Below, piece by piece: positions 1 through 4,766 of a stretch of 5,651 bases of DNA. This DNA is from Collinsella aerofaciens (GTDB lineage: Bacteria; Actinomycetota; Coriobacteriia; Coriobacteriales; Coriobacteriaceae): the NCBI GenBank assembly GCA_905213725.1, contig CAJMJM010000113.1:1-5651 (forward strand). Reading direction: 5' to 3'. The first letter of the stretch is position 1. Every line of letters starts with the position of its first letter. Under the pieces are notes generated by a model, which worked only from the letters and a program-made list of their open reading frames with translations, ran no database searches and was not told where the DNA came from. The translations under genes were made by a program, and so were the position numbers.

Positions 1-189
1 AATCGGCAGGCCCTCGTCGGCTTCAAACCCCCAGGTAGCGCCGCGAGGACCGCCGAACGTCCAAATACAAAAGGCAATCACCAGCACGGCAAGCACCGCA
101 AAACCAATCGCAACCAACCCATGGTGCGCACGGCTTTCCTCGGCCGATACATCCCATTGCGTCTCTCGATATAGATGCTTGTCTTCCAT
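1..189 (-). CDS. Partial CDS: N-terminus of an unrecognised single-pass membrane protein
   Basis: The reading frame begins at an ATG whose complement is cat at 187-189 and stays open for 63 codons to the left edge, so only the N-terminus is visible. A strong ribosome binding site, GGGGAGG, lies five bases upstream of the ATG on this strand. The first 23 residues are charged and polar (it starts MEDKHLYRETQW). A hydrophobic segment follows at about residues 25-45 (LVAIGFAVLAVLVIAFCIWTF region), then a Gly/Pro turn and the polar stretch ATWGFEADEG. This suggests one transmembrane helix or uncleaved signal anchor near the N-terminus, with most of the protein probably outside the membrane. The family is not recognisable from this fragment. 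The gene is divergent from thiC, and the two share a gap of about 170 bases. Confidence 0.7.
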   Translation of the reverse strand, partial: MEDKHLYRETQWDVSAEESRAHHGLVAIGFAVLAVLVIAFCIWTFGGPRGATWGFEADEGLPI

Positions 190-239
190 GTACGCCTCCC
201 CACAGGCACGCTCGTTAGGCCAATCGTACCCATTCGAGC

Positions 240-245
240 TATACT
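240..245 (+). promoter_or_regulatory. Candidate -10 box for the riboswitch-thiC transcript
   Basis: TATACT matches the TATAAT consensus at five of six positions. It lies about 17 bases before the first conserved riboswitch helix, so a transcript starting near 252 would include the whole aptamer. No good -35 box is present at the usual spacing; TTAGGC at 215-220 is a poor match with a 19-base spacer. The call rests mainly on position. Confidence 0.4.
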
Positions 246-261
246 TGAGCCCATTACATAA

Positions 262-352
262 ACGGGGAGCTTGCAGGACAAGACGGCAGGCTGAGATTGG
301 GCGCGCCCGCCCTGACCCGCAAACCTGATATGGGTAATGCCAACGAAGGGAG
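262..352 (+). promoter_or_regulatory. TPP riboswitch (THI element) controlling thiC
   Basis: The conserved TPP aptamer blocks appear in order. P2 is CGGG (263-266) pairing with CCCG (316-319). P3 is CTTGC (270-274) pairing with GCAGG (286-290). The invariant CTGAGA is at 291-296. An accessory P3a hairpin pairs GGGCG (299-303) with CGCCC (308-312). AACCTGAT is at 322-329. P5 is TGG (331-333) with CCA (340-342) around the loop GTAATG. The conserved CGAAGGGA tail is at 344-351. A convincing P1 helix was not found. This RNA class binds thiamine pyrophosphate. Here the conserved tail is also the thiC Shine-Dalgarno, so ligand binding would most simply block translation initiation. There is no room between aptamer and gene for a separate terminator hairpin. 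Confidence 0.93.
345..352 (+). promoter_or_regulatory. thiC ribosome binding site, embedded in the riboswitch
   Basis: GAAGGGAG lies eight bases before the ATG at 361 and decides that start. An in-frame ATG at 337 would add eight residues, but it falls inside the P5 loop of the aptamer and has no Shine-Dalgarno, so it is rejected. Confidence 0.85.
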
Positions 353-360
353 CCGTGCCA

Positions 361-1695
361 ATGAGCACACAGACCGAGCCCAAGCTCGTCACGCAAATCG
401 ACTTCGCCCGCGCCGGGCAGATCACACCGCAGATGAAGGAGGTCGCCGAGCGCGAGCATCGCGACCCCGAGTACATCCGCGAGCGCGTGGCCGACGGCCG
501 CATCGCCATTCCCGCCAACATCGTGCACATCAAAAAGGGCATGCGCGCCTTTGGCGTCGGCGAGGGCCTTTCCACCAAGGTCAACGTCAACCTGGGCATC
601 TCGGGCGACAAGGCCGATGCCGCCGAGGAATGGAAGAAGGTCAAGATCGCCGAGGACTTTGGCGCCGACGCCATCATGGACCTCTCCAACTCGGGCAAGA
701 CGCGCCAGTTCCGCCAGCAGCTCATCGACGAGACACCGCTCATGGTAGGCACCGTCCCCATGTACGACGCCATCGGCTACATGGAAAAGCCGCTGGTCAA
801 GCTCACCAAGGACGACCTGTTCGAAGTCGTGCGCGCGCATGCCGAGGACGGCGTGGACTTTATGACCATCCACTGCGGCATAAACAAGTCGGTCACCAAG
901 ACCTTTAAGGAGACCGGCCGCCTGATGAACATCGTGAGCCGTGGCGGCTCACTGCTGTTTGGCTGGATGGAGGTCACCGGTAACGAGAACCCATTCTATG
1001 AGTTCTACGACGAGTTGCTCGAGATTTGCCACGAGTACGACGTGACGATTTCGCTCGGCGACTCCTGCCGCCCGGGCTGCCTCTACGACTCCAACGACGC
1101 CACCGAGACCGCTGAGATGATCGAGCTGGGCAAGCTGTGCAAGCGCGCTTGGGCCGCCGGCGTCCAGGTCATGGTCGAGGGCCCGGGTCACATGGCGCTC
1201 GACGAGATCGCCGCCAACATGAAACTGCAGAAGCGCCTGTGCCACAATGCCCCGTTCTATGTGCTCGGGCCGCTGGTGACCGATATCGGCGTGGGCTACG
1301 ACCACATCACCGCTGCCATCGGCGGCGCTATCTCCGCCAGTTCCGGCGCCGACTTCCTGTGCTACGTGACGCCGGCCGAGCACCTATGCCTGCCTAACGC
1401 CCAGGATGTGCTCGACGGCCTCATGGCCACCAAGATCGCCGCACACGCCGCCGACATCGCCAAAAAGGTGCCGCACGCCCGCGACATGGACGACAAGATG
1501 GGCCAGGCACGACGCAAGCTTGACAGGGTCGCCAGGTGGGAGTGCGCGCGCGACCCTGTTACGGGCAAGAAGCGCTACGAGGAGTCCCCCGCCGCCACCG
1601 AGGGCACTTGCACCATGTGGGGCAAGATGTGCGCCGTCCGCACCGTCAACAAGATCTTCGAGGGCACCACGATCGACCTCGGCATGGAGGACTAA
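361..1695 (+). CDS. thiC: Phosphomethylpyrimidine synthase ThiC, with a cluster cysteine replaced by Trp
   Basis: ThiC is the cytoplasmic radical-SAM enzyme that rearranges aminoimidazole ribotide into HMP-phosphate, the first step of thiamine pyrimidine synthesis. The protein has 444 residues, the short form without the extra N-terminal domain of proteobacterial ThiC. Family hallmarks are the VSRGGS block, SLGDSCRPG, VEGPGH (residues 272-277), VLGPLVTDI (301-309), YDHI (313-316) and CYVTPAEH (334-341). His277 and His341 are 64 apart, the spacing of the two metal-binding histidines in characterised ThiC. The C-terminal Fe-S motif reads C417-T-M-W420-G-K-M-C424, so the middle cysteine is Trp (TGG, 1618-1620; TGC would be Cys). 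Without it the radical-SAM cluster should not form normally. Arg389, Arg392 and Arg397 also look odd where relatives usually have Trp, Gln and Leu/Ile. Anaerobic ThiC paralogues such as BzaF are similar, but the TPP riboswitch and thiD next door favour ThiC. The family call is secure; activity is doubtful. Confidence 0.95.
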   Translation: MSTQTEPKLVTQIDFARAGQITPQMKEVAEREHRDPEYIRERVADGRIAIPANIVHIKKGMRAFGVGEGLSTKVNVNLGISGDKADAAEEWKKVKIAEDFGADAIMDLSNSGKTRQFRQQLIDETPLMVGTVPMYDAIGYMEKPLVKLTKDDLFEVVRAHAEDGVDFMTIHCGINKSVTKTFKETGRLMNIVSRGGSLLFGWMEVTGNENPFYEFYDELLEICHEYDVTISLGDSCRPGCLYDSNDATETAEMIELGKLCKRAWAAGVQVMVEGPGHMALDEIAANMKLQKRLCHNAPFYVLGPLVTDIGVGYDHITAAIGGAISASSGADFLCYVTPAEHLCLPNAQDVLDGLMATKIAAHAADIAKKVPHARDMDDKMGQARRKLDRVARWECARDPVTGKKRYEESPAATEGTCTMWGKMCAVRTVNKIFEGTTIDLGMED

Positions 1696-1700
1696 CCCTG

Positions 1701-1725
1701 TCGCCGCGGCCGCCTCTGGCGGCGA
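1701..1725 (+). terminator. Weak hairpin just after thiC
   Basis: TCGCCGC (1701-1707) is the exact complement of GCGGCGA (1719-1725). Alternatively GCCGCC (1709-1714) pairs with GGCGGC (1718-1723) around a TCT loop. It starts five bases after the thiC stop. No T-tract follows, so it could be an inefficient terminator or simply protect the 3' end. Confidence 0.3.
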
Positions 1726-1790
1726 GCTGGTGCCTGTCAATTGTTGACGTGTGAACATTTGCTTGCATTTGCGTAAAGATTGCATCGCCC

Positions 1791-1826
1791 GCCCGGGTTC
1801 GACATAGAGTCGGCCCGGGCATCTTT
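1791..1826 (+). terminator. Strong hairpin between thiC and thiD, probable thiC terminator
   Basis: GCCCGGG (1791-1797) pairs with CCCGGGC (1814-1820). The helix continues through a T·G pair, one bulged T and CGAC/GTCG, closing on the loop ATAGA (1804-1808). ATCTTT follows at 1821-1826, only a short and imperfect T-tract. AAAGAT at 1775-1780 is the exact complement of this ATCTTT and could extend the fold around an unpaired stretch. The structure ends where the candidate thiD -10 box begins, so it probably separates thiC transcription from thiD, though leakily. Confidence 0.5.
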
Positions 1827-1831
1827 ATAAT
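1826..1831 (+). promoter_or_regulatory. Candidate -10 box for thiD
   Basis: This is an exact TATAAT about 47 bases before the thiD ATG. The best -35-like sequence, TCGACA (1799-1804), matches TTGACA at five of six positions but leaves a 21-base spacer, which is too long. At 17 bases the sequence is only CATAGA. A thiD promoter here is plausible but not proven, and no second TPP riboswitch precedes thiD. Confidence 0.45.
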
Positions 1832-1877
1832 GCTGGCTTAAAGACCCATTTGATTCCGACCGAACAAGGGAGCGAGC

Positions 1878-2708
1878 ATGGATCGTAGTAAGGTACCTAC
1901 CGTCCTGTCCATCGCGGGATCCGATTCCAGCGGTGGCGCCGGCATTCAGGCCGACATCAAGACCATCACGGCGCACCGCCTGTATGCCGAGACGGCCATC
2001 ACCGCCATCACAGCGCAAAACACACTGGGCGTCACCGCCGTGCAGGATATCTCACCAGATATCGTAGCCGCGCAAATTGACGCCGTTTTTGACGATATCC
2101 GCCCCAGCGCCGTCAAGATCGGCATGGTTTCTTCTGTCGAGATTATCGATGTTATCGCCGACCGCCTGAGCGCCTGGAACGCGACAAACGTGGTTGTCGT
2201 CCGCGTCATGGTTGCCACCGCGGGCGCACTGCTGATTGGCGAAGATGTCGCCGAGGCGCTCACCCGCCGCCTGTTCCCGCTAGCGACGGTTATCACGCCC
2301 AATATTCCCGAGGCCATGGCGTTGCTCGATTATGAGGTCGATTCCGAGCGCACTCAGCAAAATGCCGCCATGCTTCTCACCCGCCGCTTTGGCTGCGCGT
2401 CTCTCGTTAAGGGCGGGCATTTTGTCAACGAGGCCAACGATGTGCTAGCAGAGCCCGCGCCGCTCGATGACGAGGGCAACCACCTGGGCGATCCGCTCAC
2501 CACGTGGTTCCGCCACAAGCGCATCGAGACCGGCAACACGCATGGCACCGGTTGCACGCTCTCGTCCGCCATCGCCTGCGCGCTGGCCCAGGGCATGGAT
2601 CTTGCCGACGCCGTCAACGCAGGCAAGGCATACCTGACAGGCGCTCTGGCCGCCGGCCTGAACATGGGCAAAGGTTCCGGCCCCGTCAACCACATGTGGC
2701 AGTATTAA
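1878..2708 (+). CDS. thiD: Hydroxymethylpyrimidine (phosphate) kinase ThiD, with altered DP motif
   Basis: ThiD, a ribokinase-fold cytoplasmic enzyme, phosphorylates HMP and HMP-P to HMP-PP, which is then joined to the thiazole unit. The protein has 276 residues, close to the usual 260-270. Visible motifs are AGSDSSGGAGIQAD (13-26, substrate site), TAQNTLGV (45-52), AVKIGM (78-83), TPNIPEA (140-146), LVKGGH (176-181) and NTHGTGCTLSSA (220-231), with Cys226 at the catalytic anion-hole position typical of ThiD. The ATG has a good ribosome binding site (AAGGGAG, 1866-1872). The oddity is residues 104-116. Relatives usually read NVVVDPVMVATSG, but here Val108-Arg109 replace Asp-Pro and Ala115 replaces Ser. 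Arg34 also sits where Gly is common. The frame is intact, so this may be a divergent or weakened kinase. It follows thiC with a 182-base gap, so it is a neighbour in the same pathway but perhaps separately transcribed. Confidence 0.93.
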   Translation: MDRSKVPTVLSIAGSDSSGGAGIQADIKTITAHRLYAETAITAITAQNTLGVTAVQDISPDIVAAQIDAVFDDIRPSAVKIGMVSSVEIIDVIADRLSAWNATNVVVVRVMVATAGALLIGEDVAEALTRRLFPLATVITPNIPEAMALLDYEVDSERTQQNAAMLLTRRFGCASLVKGGHFVNEANDVLAEPAPLDDEGNHLGDPLTTWFRHKRIETGNTHGTGCTLSSAIACALAQGMDLADAVNAGKAYLTGALAAGLNMGKGSGPVNHMWQY

Positions 2709-2718
2709 GATTCGCAGT

Positions 2719-2761
2719 CCAAGCCACCGCAAAGGCGCCCGCCCCCTTTGTGGTGGCTTGG
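2719..2761. terminator. 17-bp hairpin between the convergent thiD and SGNH hydrolase genes
   Basis: CCAAGCCACC (2719-2728) is the exact complement of GGTGGCTTGG (2752-2761). The helix continues inward through G·T, C-G, three A-T and two G-C pairs to a nine-base loop (2736-2744), giving 17 pairs. It fills the 60-base gap between the stops of two facing genes, the typical place for a shared terminator. Neither strand has a good T-tract after it. Confidence 0.6.
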
Positions 2762-2768
2762 GGTCGCG

Positions 2769-3428
2769 CTACTCACCGAGCATCTCTTGGAGCTTGGCTG
2801 CCACGGCATGTCCCAAGCTCTCGTGGCTTTCGGGCATCATATGCAGATAGTCGATATCGCCCGGCTCGGCAAACTCCGCTGCATTCAAAAAGTCGCAGCC
2901 AAACTGCTCAGCCACATGCGCGTAGTACTCACCAAAATGTTCCGAGGCTTCTACGGAATGCTCGTCAAAATCGGTCATATATACGTCGGCGATCTGCGGC
3001 TTAATCTTGATAGGCGCCATCAGCAGAATGCGCGGACAAGGCGCAGCGTCGGTCCACGGAAACGCGCGGACGGCGCGAATCAGCGCCATGGCGCCACGGG
3101 CGATATCGGAAGCTGTCACGTTAAAGACCGTCTTACAGTCGTTGGTGCCCAGCATGATCACAATGGCGTCCAGCGGCTTATGGGCCTCGAGCAGCATCGG
3201 AAGTGCGCGGATGCCGTTAAGATTGGTGTCCAGATGGCACATGTCGTCGCGTACCGTCGTGCGGCCGTTGAGGCCTTCTTCAATTACATGCCAGCCCTCG
3301 CCTAAGTCACGTTGGGCCACGCCGCACCAGCGCGCATCCTGCGCATAGCGCACCGCGGTGCCGTCGCGCATGCCCGCCGGATCGTAACCATAGGTGTTGC
3401 TGTCGCCAAAGCATAGAACGTTTTTCAT
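2769..3428 (-). CDS. SGNH/GDSL-family hydrolase (esterase-like)
   Basis: The product is a 219-residue SGNH-fold hydrolase. All four sequence blocks are intact: GDSN (residues 8-11, nucleophile Ser10), GLNGRTT (52-58, oxyanion Gly/Asn54), GTND (94-97, Asn96) and DYLH (193-196, Asp193 and His196 of the triad). The opening KNVLCFGDSNTYGYDP and the EEGLNGRTT block match the cytoplasmic arylesterase/acyltransferase-like branch. No signal peptide is visible. Family members hydrolyse esters or transfer acyl groups, but the substrate cannot be read from the sequence. The start is supported by GAGGGG about seven bases before the ATG. The gene lies downstream of the PARG-like gene on the same strand, but a strong terminator ends only about 19 bases before its ATG, so how it is transcribed is unclear. 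It converges on thiD. Confidence 0.9.
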   Translation of the reverse strand: MKNVLCFGDSNTYGYDPAGMRDGTAVRYAQDARWCGVAQRDLGEGWHVIEEGLNGRTTVRDDMCHLDTNLNGIRALPMLLEAHKPLDAIVIMLGTNDCKTVFNVTASDIARGAMALIRAVRAFPWTDAAPCPRILLMAPIKIKPQIADVYMTDFDEHSVEASEHFGEYYAHVAEQFGCDFLNAAEFAEPGDIDYLHMMPESHESLGHAVAAKLQEMLGE

Positions 3429-3446
3429 CGTAAGCCCCTCGCTCAG

Positions 3447-3481
3447 TAAAAAGCCGACGGAAGCAGCCTCTCCCGCCGGCT
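3447..3481 (-). terminator. Rho-independent terminator after the PARG-like gene
   Basis: On the minus strand a 12-pair stem (3470-3481 with 3452-3463, including two G·T pairs) closes a six-base loop (3464-3469). It is followed by TTTTT (3452-3448). It begins about 25 bases past the PARG-like stop and is a textbook intrinsic terminator. Confidence 0.85.
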
Positions 3482-3506
3482 CGACCTATCTGTCAGCACG
3501 TACCGA

Positions 3507-4628
3507 TTACAGGTACTTGCGCCAATCGTCCTCGTCCTCATCATCCTCGGTAGCAGCCTGGGTCTGCTCGGCGGCGCGAGCTGCCGCAGCGCGAGCGGCA
3601 ACCTGGGCATAGGACTCCTCGTTGCGCTCGGGGAAGTTTGCCAGCACGTGCTCGAACTTGGCAAAATCCTCATCCCAGCGCGTAGAAGGCACGGCAAAGA
3701 AGACTTGCTTGACCTTAAAGTCGCCCGACGCGAGCTCCTTGCGGAAGAGCTCGGCCACGGCCTCTGCGTCAAAGCCGTTGTTGTCGCAGCCCCAAGCGCC
3801 CAGCACGAGCTTCTCGCGACCTAGCTCGTCGCAGATGGCAAGCACAAAGCGAATGCGGTCGCGCAGGGCGTCCAGCAGAGCATCGTCGCTCACGCGATAC
3901 TCCTGGCGGGCGCGCTTAACGTTGGGCGCGGCGGCCACGATCACGTCGGCGTATGCATGCACGTGGTTGCGGTCGAAGCGCACCGCAGGCACCACCAGCG
4001 CACGGTTGCGGTAAAGCTCGCAGTTGATGTTGCGGCGACGGTTCTCGCCGTACCATTTGCGCTGCTTATCGAGAACGTTGTACAGATACGAATCGGCGCA
4101 CAGCGTGGCCTCCTGGCCCAGATAGCCCTGGATGTAGCCACCGCCCGGGTTGGTGAACGAGGCAAAGGCGAGCACGGCCATGTCGCAGAACTGCGCATAG
4201 CCACGACCGTTGTCCAGGATGGCCTGCGTGGCGGAGGCATCGAGCACGGTGACCTCAGGCAGAACCGGAGCGGGCTCCTCAGCAGGCGCGGACTCAGCTT
4301 CGGCGATTTCCTCGGCAGGCTCAGGCGCTGCCGCGGTCTCGGGCGCCGTCTCGGTCTCGGCAGCCTCCGCGCCCTCGACGTCCTCGGCAACCTGTTCTTC
4401 GGCGGCCACAGCACTCTGAACCTTGGCCTTCATCGCCGCGACAAAACCGGCAGGCATACCATCGAACTCGCACACGCCGGCAAGCGAACGCTCGATATCC
4501 TTGGCGCACGCTTCGGACACAGTTGCCACGTGACGCTCGACGGCCTTGGCACGGGCCTCGCGCTTGGGATTGGGCTGACCCGCTCGGTTGGACCTGCGGT
4601 TACGGTTCCTGTTGTCGACGTCTGCCAT
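3507..4628 (-). CDS. TIGR02452-family PARG-like macrodomain protein, QEE motif altered to QEA
   Basis: The 373-residue product matches the TIGR02452 (microbial PARG catalytic domain) family, a macrodomain type that in studied members binds or removes ADP-ribose. Residues 1-70 are basic and then helical. Residues about 71-125 are an Ala/Glu/Pro-rich, probably disordered linker. The macrodomain spans about 126-330, with LAFASFTNPGGG (153-164), GQEATLC (171-177), YLYNVL (181-186), DVIVAAAPN (228-236) and LVLGAWGCDNNGFD (274-287). The C-terminus is Ala-rich and ends in an acidic tail (EDDEDEDDWRKYL). The PARG signature is GGG-X6-8-QEE, with the second Glu catalytic; here it is GGG-X7-QEA, with Ala174 (GCC, complement of 4107-4109) at that place. 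The protein may therefore bind ADP-ribose or a related ligand without normal hydrolysis. The start has AAAGGTGA six bases upstream. Terminators on both sides suggest a single-gene transcript. Confidence 0.85.
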   Translation of the reverse strand: MADVDNRNRNRRSNRAGQPNPKREARAKAVERHVATVSEACAKDIERSLAGVCEFDGMPAGFVAAMKAKVQSAVAAEEQVAEDVEGAEAAETETAPETAAAPEPAEEIAEAESAPAEEPAPVLPEVTVLDASATQAILDNGRGYAQFCDMAVLAFASFTNPGGGYIQGYLGQEATLCADSYLYNVLDKQRKWYGENRRRNINCELYRNRALVVPAVRFDRNHVHAYADVIVAAAPNVKRARQEYRVSDDALLDALRDRIRFVLAICDELGREKLVLGAWGCDNNGFDAEAVAELFRKELASGDFKVKQVFFAVPSTRWDEDFAKFEHVLANFPERNEESYAQVAARAAAARAAEQTQAATEDDEDEDDWRKYL

Positions 4629-4675
4629 AAGTGGTCACCTTTCTCGGTCTCTGCCGCTATCGGCTTTTCCCATCC

Positions 4676-4681
4676 ATGATA
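4676..4681 (-). promoter_or_regulatory. Candidate -10 box for the PARG-like gene
   Basis: TATCAT on the minus strand matches TATAAT at five of six positions. It lies about 48 bases before the ATG and just past the BI-1 terminator, where a promoter is needed. No convincing -35 box is seen at 16-18 bases. Confidence 0.35.
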
Positions 4682-4694
4682 CCCCGCCGCGTAC

Positions 4695-4723
4695 AAAAAA
4701 GACGGCCCCGAAGGACCGCCTTT
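4695..4723 (-). terminator. Rho-independent terminator after the BI-1 gene
   Basis: On the minus strand an 11-pair stem (4723-4713 with 4708-4698) closes a stable TTCG tetraloop and is followed by TTTTTT (4700-4695). Its two wobble pairs form only on the minus strand, which fits termination of the leftward BI-1 transcript. It starts about 43 bases after the BI-1 stop. Confidence 0.92.
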
Positions 4724-4766
4724 CGCATCGATTTGCACGTACGGCAAGCACCGCCGCAATTCGCCA

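Noticed and set aside
337..360. Alternative thiC start at ATG 337
   Set aside because: This ATG is inside the aptamer P5 loop and lacks a ribosome binding site; 361 has a good one.
78..773. Long minus-strand open frame (231 codons) overlapping the start of thiC
   Set aside because: It runs antisense through the riboswitch and conserved thiC codons, has no plausible domain, and conflicts with the well-supported partial gene at 1-189.
297..908. Plus-strand open frame over the riboswitch and thiC in another frame
   Set aside because: It is an Arg/His-rich shadow typical of a GC-rich gene read out of frame; thiC in the true frame is unmistakable.
361..1695. The ThiC-like gene as BzaF (5-hydroxybenzimidazole synthase)
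   Set aside because: The sequence is close to the anaerobic ThiC/BzaF branch, but the TPP riboswitch and adjacent thiD point to thiamine rather than B12 lower-ligand synthesis. Sequence alone does not fully exclude it.
1791..1820. tRNA-like GGGTTCGA sequence
   Set aside because: GGGTTCGA resembles a T-arm, but the paired arm, D-arm, anticodon arm and acceptor stem are absent; it is part of a terminator-like hairpin.
4255..4420. Ala/Glu codon-rich stretch as a DNA repeat array or CRISPR
   Set aside because: There is no regular repeat unit or spacer structure; it is low-complexity protein coding sequence.
3957..4679. Long plus-strand open frame opposite the PARG-like gene
   Set aside because: The minus-strand frame has clear macrodomain motifs, a ribosome binding site and a terminator; the opposite frame has no recognisable features.
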